Shown here piece by piece: positions 47,980 to 61,486 of a stretch of DNA of 64,000 nucleotides. Position numbers and translations under genes: made by a program. Within the stretch, counting starts at the first letter, position 1. Every line of letters starts with the position of its first letter. This stretch comes from Doris montereyensis (lineage: Eukaryota > Mollusca > Gastropoda > Nudibranchia > Dorididae), in NCBI GenBank assembly GCA_037039925.1, contig JAXRKP010001042.1, forward strand, positions 40,001-104,000, read 5' to 3'. Below the pieces are notes generated by a model. That model worked only from the letters and a program-made list of their open reading frames with translations, was not told the DNA's origin and did not search any database.

Positions 47980-48480
47980 AGAGAATCGTCGAGCAGAATT
48001 TGTCTCCAAACATTAACGTAAAAAAGTACACTGTAGTGTAATGTTATTATAGTGTACATGTAGGCTACTACATTATATTTTATTATTTATATAAGTTGTG
48101 TGAAAGTATGATATTATGGCATTATCGGAGCACCACCTAGAATAGTGGAATTACGGAATACACCCTATTTTATCACCAAGGAGAAAATTCTTAAGACTTC
48201 TATAACTTAGAAAGCATCACCTAGTGCTAACTGGCATTTGTTTAAATTTCAGATAAATTGTTTACTATGTTCCCTTATTGCCTCGATAAATTTGTAATTT
48301 TTATACATTTCGCACCTTCAGTGTAAATTTTTACCTTAATTGATACTTTTCATTCTTTCTCTATCATTTCTTCTTTCTAGACCCAGTAAGATAAAAATGT
48401 AGTCTTATAGTTGTCCTCTTTTTTCGCTCTTGTTTCCCATACTCACACCTCTCTTTCTCCCTTTCTTTCTTCCCTGTTTT
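47980..48480. other. AT-rich spacer, nothing recognised
   Basis: No gene seen. Confidence 0.4.
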
Positions 48481-48484
48481 TTTC

Positions 48485-48707
<223 letters not shown>

Positions 48708-49077
48708 CTCCTCCTCTCTATCCCCTTCTCACCTTTTATTACTTACTTATTTTCATATTTTGATTTCATTCTAGATCTGAACCTTCCATTCTCGCTCATT
48801 CTTCACACCCCCTCTACTACGTTTCTTATCCTCACTGTCTTTTTTCTTTCTTTCTTCCTCCTTTCTGTTTTTCTTCTGTCATCACACTGTGTGATGCCTG
48901 AGGTAACTTGATCTAGATTTTAGATATTTCTCGTTTGTTGTCTGACGAAGGCTTATACCCGAAACGTCACGTGTTAGTTCTGTCTTTATTAGTGGAGTTG
49001 TCACTTATTGTCATATTTTGCCTACAATAGTGGATACGCCACGCCTCTGTACTATAGTAAAGTACGGTACGGTACGG

Positions 49078-49360
49078 TAGGCTAGGAAGCAAAGTTAGGG
49101 AAGGCAGACTGAGGTGGTACGGACATATAAAGAGAACAGATATAATATGGAATATGTTGGACAAACGATATTGTGGATGGGCAGGAGGAAAAGGGGAAGA
49201 CCAAAGGCGAAGGTATATATGGATATGGTGCAGGAAGACATGAAGATAGTTGGTGCAAGAGATGGGGACGGACAGGATAGGACAAGATGGATAAAGATGA
49301 TTTGTTGTGGTGACCCCTAACGGGAAAAGCCGAAAGGCGAAGAAGAAGATATACTTATAC
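49078..49360 (+). pseudogene. LINE 3' end (C-terminus of ORF2 and 3' terminus)
   Basis: The plus frame gives RLRWYGHIKRTDIIWNMLDK, then GRPKAKVYMDMVQEDMKIV, then DRTRWIKMICCGDP and a stop at 49,318-49,320. The LRW(Y/F)GH and GRP motifs and the final (W/I)KM..CGDP are typical of the C-terminal end of RTE/Nimb-like non-LTR retrotransposons. After the stop, GGGAAAAGCCGAAAGG and GAAGAAGAAGAT form the usual 3' terminus. About 80 codons of otherwise lost ORF2, with a nearly intact frame. Confidence 0.85.
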
Positions 49361-49439
49361 ATGCCGACACATCTCCTGTGTTTTCAGTTTTCACGACTTT
49401 ACGTACTACAGGTGTGACAACAAGCCGTGGTCGGCCAGT

Positions 49440-49526
49440 CCATCACTTACACTTACACTTACACTTACACTTACACTTACACTTACACTTACACTTACAC
49501 TCACACTTACACTTACACTTACACAG
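49440..49526. repeat. (ACTTAC)n hexanucleotide array
   Basis: About 14 copies, one with TCACAC in place of TTACAC. Confidence 0.95.
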
Positions 49527-49784
49527 CCTTGAATCTTCAGCACACAATGTCAACGCATGACATGATGTAATCTATATTATAGGCTGTTATTCTTAATGCC
49601 ATTGTCAATTTTCCGCAATGAGAATGTTAAAAAAAAAACAAACAAACAACAGGCTAGGCCTGATATCGTACTTTATCTTAAAGTTTACTGCTACTCTTAC
49701 TACGCTGCAAGCTCAGTACATCTCTTTGCATTATTTAAAATCAAAAACAGTAAAGTACTTAAAACTGATGAAGTGGCACTAATG

Positions 49785-49882
49785 GTAGGGACATAGTGGT
49801 CCAGAAGCAAGGTGTCGATCTCTCCTCGACGAAGGAGTCCAGGTTCAAGCCCTGCAGGTTGAAACATTTTCTCGATTTTTTT
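49785..49882 (+). mobile_element. SINE head fragment (13,255 family)
   Basis: GTGGTCCAGAAGCAAGGTGT and CCAGGTTCAAGCCCTG, then GTTGAAACATTTTCTCGA. It stops at a T run and passes directly into a dispersed-repeat copy. Confidence 0.8.
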
Positions 49883-49884
49883 TT

Positions 49885-50025
49885 ATTTGTTTCATTTCAT
49901 TGAAACTTACCTGGTACACCATTGCGGTGACCTCAGGCTGAATTAAGTCTTTTAATATTAATAAGAGGAAACAGCAAGAAGAAAGATTAAGTGAAATAAG
50001 TAAAACCCACCAGCACCCGCACAAG
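49885..50025 (+). repeat. Dispersed ~150-bp repeat, copy
   Basis: TTTGTTTCATTTCATTGAAA, then CACCATTGCGGTGACCTCAG, an 18-bp AT insertion, then GAGGAAACAGCAAGAAGA. It ends at the AATAAC array. Confidence 0.8.
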
Positions 50026-50029
50026 AACC

Positions 50030-50140
50030 AAGAATAACAATAACAATAACAATAACAATAACAATAACAATAACAATAACAATAACAATAACAATAACAA
50101 TAACGTAATAACAATAACATAATAACAATAACATAATAAC
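50030..50140. repeat. (AATAAC)n hexanucleotide array
   Basis: About 13 perfect copies, then AACATAATAACAAT variants. Confidence 0.97.
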
Positions 50141-50224
50141 AAGAGCAAGAGGGGAAGGAGGAGACTCCAACATTTAGTGAGTCACTCGCCCTACTTGCTT
50201 GGTTTATTCTTCTGTAAAACTGCA

Positions 50225-50402
50225 CAGTGTGGAATGGAATGTGAATGTGACTGAATGGGAAACATGAAACGTGAAACGTGAATGTGAATGTGAAAGTGAA
50301 ATGTGAATGTGAATGTGAATGTGAATGTGAATGTGAATGTGAATATGAAATGTGAAATGTGAAATGTGAAATGTGAATGTGAATGGGAATGTGAATGTGA
50401 GT
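50225..50402. repeat. (GAATGT)n hexanucleotide array
   Basis: GTGAAT/GTGAAA units over about 175 bp. It ends exactly where the reversed SINE tail begins. Confidence 0.95.
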
Positions 50403-50745
50403 TTGATTTGATTTGATTGACCGATATCCACAACTAAGGTGATCTCGGGGTTTTTGGAAAGATTTTAAAAAATATTTTTCCCGGATTACCCAGTAAATAG
50501 CCAAGGGATCTTTGAGATGTTTAACGTGCACATATAGTGCTGTGATCTGCACACGGGACCTCCTTTTTATCATCCGTCTCCGATGGAACTAGGTGTCGAT
50601 CCACCTACCTGGACCATGAGGGGGTAGATTTTGCTCGAAAAAAACTCGAGAACATATTTCAACCGTTGGCAGGGCGCGAATCTACTACATTTTGGTTGAG
50701 AGGCCGACATCTTGCCTCTAAACTACCGAGTCCCCCTGTGAATGT
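50402..50745 (-). mobile_element. tRNA-headed SINE (13,255 family), full length, minus
   Basis: From tail to head on the plus strand: TTTGATTTGATTTGATTG, CACAACTAAGGTGATCTCGG, AGGGATCTTTGAGATG, TGATCTGCACACGGGACCTC, CGATCCACCTACCTGGACCA, then ACTACCGAGTCCCCC. It is the best preserved minus copy. Confidence 0.9.
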
Positions 50746-50779
50746 GAGTGAGTATAGTTCTACAAGATACACCCTCTTC

Positions 50780-50812
50780 CCAACAACAACAACAACAACA
50801 ACAACAACAAAA
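50780..50812. repeat. (CAA)n microsatellite
   Basis: About 10 units. Confidence 0.95.
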
Positions 50813-50899
50813 CTCAAACTAACATGCATTAAGCCGAGATCACGCTCTGGCTATTTTCTCTGACGCTGACAGTTACGATATTCACATTCACATGATTGT

Positions 50900-51070
50900 T
50901 TGTTTGTTTTAATTGAAATTTATTTTACCGTCCACTATTGTGGTGATCTCAGGGTGAATTAAGAGGAAACAGCAAGATAAAAGACAAGTAAAAGTAAAAG
51001 AGTAAAAAAGGAAAGAAGTAAAACCTACTGCTACCAGCAGCAGCTCACGTCAACCGCCCACCATTCACAT
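50900..51070 (+). repeat. Dispersed ~150-bp repeat, copy
   Basis: TTGTTTTAATTGAAATTTAT, TGTGGTGATCTCAGGGTGAA, TTAAGAGGAAACAGCAAGA and GTCAACCGCCCACCA. It is very close to the apparent consensus. Confidence 0.88.
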
Positions 51071-51158
51071 GACGTTGTAAAATTTAAAAAAGCACAAGGC
51101 ACAAGAGACATGGGTAGCGATGATTAAATAGATTATAATATTATGTTTAATATTATTA

Positions 51159-51781
<623 letters not shown>

Positions 51782-51944
51782 GGTCAACATGAAAATGCAT
51801 GTTGAGGTAGGTATGGGTCGAGTGGGCGCAACCTGGCACTGGCAGAGGGAAGAACTGGAATTATTTATTAATATTAATATCATTTATCAAAAATGTAACA
51901 AACTGAACACATTCGACTGTAAACAGTGAAGGCATAGTAGAAAA

Positions 51945-52110
51945 GGCATAGATTTTTGTTTTCTTTGAAATATACCCAGCCCACCATTGCGGCGATCTCA
52001 TGGTGAATTAACAAGGAAACAGCAAGATGAAAGATAAGTGAAAAAAGAAGGAAAGGAAAAAAGCAAGACCTATCAGTAGCACCCGCCAACCGCCCTCAAA
52101 GGCAAAGAAG
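51945..52110 (+). repeat. Dispersed ~150-bp repeat, copy
   Basis: TTTCTTTGAAATATACCC, CCACCATTGCGGCGATCTCA, GTGAATTAACAAGGAAACAG and CACCCGCCAACCGCCC. Confidence 0.88.
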
Positions 52111-52329
52111 CGACAACGCCACCAAAGGAGACATAACAAACAGGTGACGTTTCTAGTTTTTCATTTGTCTTTTAATAATTTCACGGTGGAGTTGACACAC
52201 TTCTTATTTTATTTATCGTCGTTTATCCTTTTTGACTTGTGACTGCACATATTGTTTAGACATGAAATAACATAATTAAAGCCCCATAGGAACAAAGACC
52301 CGGGCAGTGGACAGGTAAGCACCTGAACG

Positions 52330-53312
52330 GGGAGTAGATGATCCCGCCCTCCACGAGTCTCCTGTTGCCTTGCAGGTCGGTCTTGGTTGACCAATGGCTA
52401 AGGGAGTTAACCCTGAAGAAAAAAACCCTGGTGCCTGGCAGATCGGTCTTGACTGACCAAAGGCTAAGGGAGTTAACCGTGACAGAAAATAACAACCTGC
52501 TGCCTTGTAGGCTGGTCTTGAATGATCAAAGGCTAAGGGAGTTAACCCTGACAGAAAATAATAAGGCCTGGTAGGGTGCCTCAAGGTGGCAGCCCCACAA
52601 TCTACCTAGGGTACAGTGGGCTAATCCCCTGCTTATCCGAAACCTAACTGATGCAGAGACATAAATATAATATAACCGGCTTGACCTTTCAACAACGAAA
52701 ATGGAAACGAATACGGACTGTGATTTTTTGGAACATGGAATGAGGGCAATAAATGGAAAAGAGTTAGAATAAGTTAAAGAAATGGAAAAATTCAAAGTAG
52801 ACATTTTGGCTATTACAGAAACAAAGAAAAAGGACAAGGAATAGGAAATGTAGAACCAAAGCATATTCTAATCTTCTCAGGAGTAGTCAAAGATAGAGTT
52901 AGAGCCGGAGTAGGTCTACTATTACATAAAAGGCATGAAAAGCTACTAGAAAAAAACAGAAAAGGAAAGAGAACAAAGCTATTAAACTCAAAATAGAAGG
53001 AAAATAAACCAATAGTAAAAGAGATAAACCAATCCAGGATAAAAAGATTCATCAGTGAAAGGCAGATGGATCTGAATGATAGCACAATAGAAGAAAAGTG
53101 GCAATTGTATAAAGAAAACAGTTCTCAGTTGTATTGAAGAGGTCTGTGGTAGCAAACAAATTAAAGGAGATGGGAAAGGAACAGCATGGTGGAATGAGAA
53201 TGTCAAAACTAAGATCAAAGAAAAGAAGGATGCCTGGAAGAAATACTTGCAAACAAAGAGACCAGAGGATAGGATAGATTATGTGAATAAAAGAACTATC
53301 GCCAAAGAGGAA
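52330..53312 (+). pseudogene. LINE 5' end with tandem 5' repeats and broken endonuclease ORF
   Basis: Bases 52,375-52,570 hold three ~70-bp tandem copies of a leader unit (GGCTAAGGGAGTTAACCCTG). These are followed by a conserved-looking leader to 52,690. The frame then gives WNMRAINGKELE, EMEKFKVDILAITETKKKDK, NVEPKHILIFSGVVKDRVRA, then GVGLLLHKRHEKLLE, all endonuclease N-terminal motifs. About 200-250 codons are then missing. A later segment STIEEKWQLYKE and KGDGKGTAWWNENVKTKIKE-like (by frame hopping) lies before the reverse transcriptase. It has many stops. The minisatellite begins directly after. It is related to the remnant at 7.25-7.9 kb. Confidence 0.8.
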
Positions 53313-56300
53313 GACTAATGTAGTGGGACTGAGACTGAGGAGAGTAGTGTAGTGGGACTGAGACTGGGAGGACTAGTGTAGTGGGACTGAGACTGGGAGG
53401 ACTAGTGTAGTGGAACTGAGACTGGGAGGACTAGTGTAGTGGGACTGAGACTGGGAGGACTAGTGTAGTGGGACTGAGACTGGGAGGACTAGTGTAGTGG
53501 GACTGAGACTGGGAGTGGGACTGAGACTGGGAGGACTAGTGTAGTGGGACTGAGACTGGGAGGACTAGTGTAGTGGGACTGAGACTGGCTAGACTAGTGT
53601 AGTGGGACTGAGACTGGGAGGACTAGTGTAGTGGGACTGAGACTGGGAGGACTAGTGTAGTGGGACTGAGACTGGGAGGACTAGTGTAGTGGGACTGAGA
53701 CTGGGAGGACTAGTGTAGTGAGACTGAGACTGGGAGGACTAGTGTAGTGGGACTGAGACTGGGAGGACTAGTGAGTGAGTGAGGACTGAGACTGGGAGGA
53801 CTAGTGTAGTGGGACTGAGACTGGGAGGACTAGTGTAGTGGGACTGAGACTGGGAGGACTAGTGTAGTGGGACTGAGACTGGAGGACTAGTGTAGTGGGA
53901 CTGAGACTGGGTAGATTAGTAGTGGGACTGAGACTGGGTAGACTAGTGTAGTGGGACTGAGACTGGGAGAGACTAGTGTAGTGGGACTGAGACTGGTAGA
54001 TAGTTAGTGGGGAGACTTAAGTGTAGTGGGACTGAGACTGGGTAGACTAGTGTAGTGGGACTGAGACTGGGGAGACTAGTGTAGTGGGACTGAGACTGGG
54101 TAGGAGTGTAGTGGGACTGAGACTGGGGAGACTAGTGTAGTGGGATAGAGACTGGGTAGACTATTGTAGTGGGACTGAGACTGGGAGATTAGTGTAGTGG
54201 GACTGAGACTGGATATTAGTGAGACTACTGTAGTGGGACTGAGACTGGGGAGACTAGTGTAGTGAGACTGAGACTGGGAGACTACTGTAGTGGGATAGAG
54301 ACTGGAGACTACTGTAGTGGGATAGAGACTGGGGAGACTACTGTAGTGGGATAGAGACTGGGGAGACTAGTGTAGTGGGATAGAGACTGGGGAGACTACT
54401 GTAGTGGGACTGAGACTGGGGAGGGAGACTAGTGTAGTGGGTTGAGACTGGGGAGACTACTGTAGTGGGTTGAGACTGGGGAGACTAGTGTAGTGGGATG
54501 AGACTGGGGAGACTAGTGTAGTGGGTTGAGACTGGGGAGACTAGTGTAGTGGGTTGAGACTGGGGAGAATAGTGTAGTGGGTTGAGACTTGGGAGACTAG
54601 TGTAGTGGGTTGAGACTGGGGAGACTAGTGTAGTGGGACTGAGACTGGGGAGACTAGTGTAGTGGGACTGAGACTGGGGAGACTAGTGTAGTGGGACTGA
54701 GACTGGGAGACTAGTGTAGTGGGACTGAGACTGGGGAGACTAGTGTGGTGGGACTGAGACTGGGGAGACTAGTGTAGTGGGACTGAGACTGGGGAGACTA
54801 GTGTAGTGGGACTGAGACTGGGGAGACTAGTGTAGTGGGACTGAGACTGGGGAGACTAGTGTAGTGGGACTGAGACTGGGGAGACTAGTGTAGTGGGACT
54901 GAGACTGGGGAGACTAGTGTAGTGAGACTGAGACTAGTGTAGTGTGAGACTGGGGAGACTAGTGTAGTGGGACTGAGACTGGGGAGACTAGTGTGTGGGA
55001 CTGAGACTGGGGAGACTAGTGTAGTGGGTGAGACTGAGACTGGGGAGACTAGTGTAGTGGGACTCAGACTGTGAGACTAGTGTAGTGGGACTGAGACTGG
55101 GGAGACTAGTGAGTGGGACTGAGAGTGTAGTGGGACTGAGACTGGGGAGACTAGTGTAGTGGGTTGAGACTGGGGAGACTGAGACAGAGGAGACTAGTGT
55201 AGTGGGAGTGAGACTGGAGAGACCAGTGTAGTGGGAGTGAGACTGGGGAGACTAGTGTAGTGGGACTGAGACTGGGAGACTAGTGTAGTGGGACTGGGAC
55301 TGGGGAGACTAGTGTAGTGGGTTGAGACTGGGGAGACTGAGACAGGGGAGACTAGTGTAGTGGGACTGAGACTGGAGAGACCAGTGTAGTGGGTTAAGAC
55401 TGGGGAGACTAGTGTAGTGGGTTGAGACTTGGGAGACTAGTGTAGTGGGTTGAGACTGGGGAGACTAGTGTAGTGGGTTGAGACTCGGGAGACTTAGACA
55501 GGGAGACTAGTGTAGTGGGACTGAGACTAGGGAGACTAGTGTAGTGGGACTGAGACTGGGGACACTAGTGTAGTGGGACTGAGACTGGGGAGACTAGTGT
55601 AGTGGGTTGAGACTGGGGAGAATAGTGTAGTGGGACTGAGATTGGGGAGACTAGTGTAGTGGGATTGAGACTGGGGAGACTAGTGTAGTGGGACTGAGAC
55701 TGGGGAGACTAGTGTAGTGGGACTGAGACTGGGGAGACTAGTGTAGTGGGTTGAGACTGGGGAGACTGAGACAGGGAGACTAGTGTAGTGGGACTGAGAC
55801 TGGCAAGACTAGTGTAGTGGGACTGAGACTGGCAAGACTAGTGTAGTGGGTTGAGATTGGGGAGACTGAGACAGAGGAGACTAGTGTAGTGGGACTGAGA
55901 CTGGAGAGACCAGTGTAGTGGGACTGAGACTGGGGAGACTAGTGTAGTGGGTTGAGACTGGGGAGACTAGTGTAGTGGGTTGAGACTGGGGAGACTAGTG
56001 TAGTGGGTTGAGACTGGGGAGACTAGTGTAGTGGGTTGAGACTGGGGAGACTAGTGTAGTGGTTTGAGTGGGTGAGACAGGGGAGACTGGGGAGTGGACT
56101 GAGACTGGGGAGACTAGTGTAGTGGGTTGAGACTGGGGAGACTAGTGTAGTGGGATGAGACTGGGGAGACTAGTGTAGTGGGATGAGACTGGGGAGACTA
56201 GTGTAGTGGGACTGAGACTGGGGAGACTAGTGTAGTGGGTTGAGACTGGGGAGACCAGTGTAGTGGGATGAGACTGGGGAGACTAGTGTAGTGGGACTGA

Positions 56301-59300
56301 GACTGGGGAGACTAGTGTAGTGGGTTGAGACTGGGGAGACTAGTGTAGTGGTGGGTTGGGACTGGGGAGACTGAAACTGGGTAAGACTAGTGTAATGGGT
56401 TGAGACTGGGGAGACTAGTGTAGTGGGTTGAGACTGGGGAGAATAATATAGTGGGTTGAGACTGGGGAGACTAGTGTAGTGGGTTGAGACTGGGGAGACT
56501 AGTGTAGTGGGACTGAGACTGGGGAGACTAGTGTAGTGGGTTGAGACTGGGGACTAGTGGGTAGTGTGAGTGGGACTGAGACTGGGGGAGACTAGTGTAG
56601 TGGGACTGAGACTGGGGAGACTAGTGTAGTGGGACTGAGACTGGGGAGACTAGTGTAGTGGACTGAGACTGGGGAGACTAGTGTAGTGGGACTGAGACTG
56701 GGGAGAATAGTGTAGTGGAACTGAGACTGGGGAGACTAGTGTAGTGGGTTGAGACTGGGGAGACTAGTGTAGTGGAACTGAGACTGGGGAGACTAGTGTA
56801 GTGGGTTGAGACTGGGGAGACTAGTGTAGTGGGACTGAGACTGGGGAGACTAGTGTAGTGGGTTGAGACTGGGGAGACTAGTGTACTGGGACTGAGACTG
56901 GAGAGACTAGTGTAGTGGGACTGAGACTGGGGAGACTAGTGTAATGGGACTGAGACTAGGGAGACTAGTGTAGTGGGTTGAGACTGGGGAGACTAGTGTA
57001 ATGAGGTTGAGACTGGGGAGACTGAGACTGGGGAGACTAGTGTAGTGGGGGTTGAGGCTGGGGGAGACTATTGTAGTGGGATGAGACTGGGGAGACTAGT
57101 GTAGTGGGTTGAGACTGGGGAGACCAGTGTAGTGGGACTGAGACTGGGGGAGACTAGTGTACTGGGACTGAGACTGGGGAGACTAGTGTAGTGGGTTGAG
57201 ACTGGGGAGACTAGTTTAGTGGGTTGAGACTGGGGAGACTGAGACTGGTAAGACTAGTGTAATGGGTTGAGACTGGGGAGACTAGTGTAGTGGGTTGAGA
57301 CTGGGGAGAATAATATAGTGGGTTGAGACTGGGGAGACTAGTGTAGTGGGTTGAGACTGGGGAGACTAGTGTAGTGGGACTGAGACTGGGGAGACTAGTG
57401 TAGTGGGACTGAGACTGGGGATACTAGTGTAGTGGGACTGAGACTGGGGAGACTAGTGTAGTGGGTTGAGACTGGGGAGACTAGTGTAGTGGGACTGAGA
57501 CTGGGGAGACTAGTGTAGTGGGACTGAGACTGGGGAGACTAGTGTAGTGGGTTGAGACTGGGGAGAATAGTGTAGTGGAACTGAGACTGGGGAGACCAGT
57601 GTAGTGGGTTGAGACTGGGGAGACTAATGTAGTGGGACTGAGACTGGGGAGACTAGTGTAGTGGGTTGAGACTGGGGGAGACTAGTGTAGTGGGACTGAG
57701 ACTGGAGAGACTAGTGTAGTGGGTTGAGACTGGGGAGACTAGTGTACTGGGACTGAGACTGGGGAGACTAGTGTAGTGGGACTGAGACTGGGGAGACTAG
57801 TGTAGTGGGTTGAGACTGGGGAGACTAGTGTAGTGGGACTGAGACTGGGGAGACTAGTGTAGTGGGACTGAGACTGGGGAGACTAGTGTAGTGGGACTGA
57901 GACTGGGGAGACTAGTGTAGTGGGACTGAGACTGGGGGAGACTAGTGTAGTGGGACTGAGACTGTGAGACTGGGGAGACTAGTGTAGTGGGAATGAGACT
58001 GGGAAGACTAGTGTAGTGGGTTGAGACTGAAGAGACTGAGACAGGGGAGACTAGTGTAGTGGGACTGAGACTGGGGAGACTAGTGTAGTGGGACTGAGAC
58101 TGTGAGACTGGGGAGACTAGTGTAGTGGGACTGAGACTGGGGAGACTAGTGTAGTGGGTTGAGACTGAAGAGACTGAGACAGGGGAGAGTAGTGTAGTGG
58201 GTTGAGACTGGGGAGACTAGTGTAGTGTGTTGAGACAGGGGAGTCTAGTGTAGTGGGACTGAGACTGGGGAGACTAGTGTAGTGAGACTGAGAGTGGGGA
58301 GACTACTGTAGTGGGTTGAAACTGGGGAGACTAGTGTAGTGGGTTGAGACTGGGGAGACTAGTGTAGGGGGTTGAGACTGGGAAAACTAGTGTAGTGGGT
58401 TGAGACTGGGGAGACTAGTATAGTGGATTGAGACTGGGGAGACTAGTGTAGTGGGACTGAGACTGGGGAGACTAATGTAACGGGACTGAGAGTACTGAGA
58501 CTGTGAAGACTGCAACTGGGGAGACTACTGTAGTGGGACTGAGACTGGGGAGACCAGTGTAATGGAACTGAGACTGGTGAGACTAGTGTAGTGGAACTGA
58601 GACTGGGGAGACTAGTCTAGTGGAATTCAGACTGTAGAGACTAGTGAACCGGGACGGAGACTGTGGAGACTGCGAATATGAATACTACTGTAGTGAGACT
58701 GACACTGGAGATACTAGTGTAGTGGGACTGAGACTGGGGAGACTGGTGTAGTGGGACTGAGACTGGCAAGACTAGTGTAGTGGGACTGGGAGACTGGGGA
58801 GACTGACAAGACTGTGTGTGGGACTGAGACTGACAAGACTAGTGTAGTGGGACTGAGACTGGGGAGACTAGTGTAGTGGGACTGAGACTGGGGAGACTGG
58901 TGTAGTGGGACTGAGACTGGCAAGACTAGTGTAGTGGGACTGAGACTGGGGAGACTGGTGTAGTGGGACTGAGACTGGGGAGACTAGTGTAGTGGGACTG
59001 AGACTGGGGAGACTGGTGTAGTGGGACTGAGACTGGCAAGACTAGTGTAGTGGGACTGAGACTGGGGAGACTGGTGTAGTGGGACTGAGACTGGGGAGAC
59101 TAGTGTAGTGGGACTGAGACTGGCAAGACTAGTGTAGTTGGTCTGAGGCTGGGGAGACTAGTGTAGTGGGTCTGAGGCTGGGGAGACTAGTGTAGTGGGA
59201 CTGAGACTGGCAATACTAGTGTAGTTGGACTGAGACTGGGGATACTAGTGTGGTGGGACTGAGACTGGGGGGACTAGTGTAGTGGGATTGAGACTGGGGA

Positions 59301-60760
59301 TACTAGTGTAGTGGGACTGAGACTTGGAATACTAGTGTAGCGGGTCTGAGACTGGGGATACTAGTGTAGTGAGACTGAGACTGTGGAGACTAGTGTAGTG
59401 GGACTGATACCGGGGATACTAATGACACTAGTGTAGTAGCACTGAGACTGGGGATACTAGTGTAGTGGGACGGAGACTGGGGATACTAGTGTAGTGGGTT
59501 GAGACTGGGGATACTAATGTAGTGGGTTGAGACTGGGGATACTAGTGTAGTGAGACTCAGACTGGGGAAACTAGTGTAGTGAGTTGAGACTTGGGAGTCT
59601 AGTGGAATGGGACTGACACTGGGGAGACCAGTGTAGTGGGACTGAGACTGGGAAGACTAGTGTAGTGGGACTGAGGCTGGGAAGACTAGTGTAGTGGGAC
59701 TGAGACTGGGAAGACTAGTGTAGTGGGACTGAGACTGGGAAGACTAGTGTAGTGGGACTGAGACTGGGAAGACTAGTGTAGTGGGACTGAGACTGGGAAG
59801 ACTAGTGTAGTGGGACTGAGACTGGGAAGACTAGTGTAGTGGGACTGAGGCTGGGAAGACTAATGTAGTGGGACTGAGACTGGGAAGACTAGTGTAGTGG
59901 GACTGAGACTGGGAAGACTAGTGTAGTGGGACTGAGGCTGAGACTGGGGAGACTAGTGTAGTGGGACTGAGACTAGGGAGATTAGTGTAGTGGGACTGAG
60001 ACTGGGGAGACTGAGTGGGGGTACAAGTGTAGTGGGACTGAGACTGGGGAGACCAGTGTAGCGGGACTGTGACTGGGGATACTAGTGTACCGGGACTGAG
60101 ACTGTGGAGACTGAGACTGGAGAGACTAGTGTAGTGGGAATGAGCCAGGGGAGAATAGCGTAGTTGGACTGAGACTGGGGAGACTAGTGTAATGGGACTG
60201 AGACTGGGAAGACTGCAAGTGGGGGTACAAGTGTAGTGGGACTGAGACTGGGGAGACCAGTGTAGTGGGAATGAGACTCGGGAGACTAATGTAGTGTGAC
60301 TGATACTGGGGAGACTAGTGTAGTGGGACTGAGACTGGGAGTGGGGGTACAAGTGTAGTGGAACTGAGACTGACACTGGGGAGAGTAGTGTAGTGCGACT
60401 GAGACTGGGGAGATTAGTGTAGTGGGATTGAGACTGGGGAGACTAGTGTAGTGGGACGGAGACTGGGGAGACTAGTGTAGTGGGACTGAGACTGGGGTAA
60501 GACTGGGGAGACTAGTGTAGTGGGACTGAGACTGGGGTAAGACTGGGGAGACTAGTGTAGTGGGACTGAGACTGGGGTAAGACTGGGGAGACTAGTGTAG
60601 TGGGACTGAGACTGGGGTAAGACTGGGGAGACTAGTGTAGTGGGACTGAGACTGGGGGTAAGACTGGGGAGACTAGTGTAGTGGGACCGAGACAGGGGAG
60701 ACTAGTGTAGTGGGACTGAGACTAGTGAGACTGAGAGTGAGCTTGGGGAGACTGCGACTG
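53311..60760. repeat. 29-bp minisatellite megaarray, about 250 copies
   Basis: The unit is marked by GTAGTGGGACTGAGACTGGG and GAGACTAGT. The period is 28-30 bp. Variants are clustered: GGGAGGAC at 53.33-53.90 kb, GGGTAGAC near 53.9-54.2, GTGGGTTGAGACT in many blocks from 54.4 to 58.4, GGCAAGACT at 58.7-59.2, GGGATACT at 59.2-59.6, GGGAAGACT at 59.6-59.95, and a longer unit with GGGGTAAGACT at 60.47-60.70. Every unit carries ACTAGT. No coding role is suggested. Confidence 0.98.
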
Positions 60761-61402
60761 GGGAGACTAGTGAGACTTCGACAGGGGAGACTAGTGAGAC
60801 TGCGACAGGCAGTGAGACTGCGACTGGGGAGATTAGTGAGCCTGGGGACACTAATGTGCCTGGGGACACTAATGAGACCAGTGTGACTGCGACAGGGGAA
60901 ACTTCTAGACTAGTGAACTGATACTGTGGAGACTAGTGAGACTGTAACTTGGGAGACTACTGAGACTTGACTAGTGAGACTGAGGAGACTAGTAAGAATG
61001 ATACTGGGGAGACTAGTGAGACTGATACTGGGGAGACTATTGAGACTGAGACGACTAGTGGGACTGATACTGGGGAGACTATTGAGACTGAGACGACTAG
61101 TGAGACTGATACTGGAGAGACTAGTGAGACTGATACTGGAGAGACTAGTGAGACTGATACTGGAGAGACTATTGAGACTGATACTGGAGAGACTAGTGAG
61201 ATACTGGGGAGTGAGACTATTGAGACTGAGACTAGTGAGACTGATACTGGAGAGACTAGTGAGACTGGAGAGACTAGTGAGAGATACTGGAGAGACTGAG
61301 ACTGATACTGGAGAGACTAGTGAGACTGCGATTGTGGAGACAACCGAGACTGGGGATACTGACACTGGGAAGACTAGTGACACTGAGACTGAGGAGACTA
61401 GT

Positions 61403-61486
<84 letters not shown>

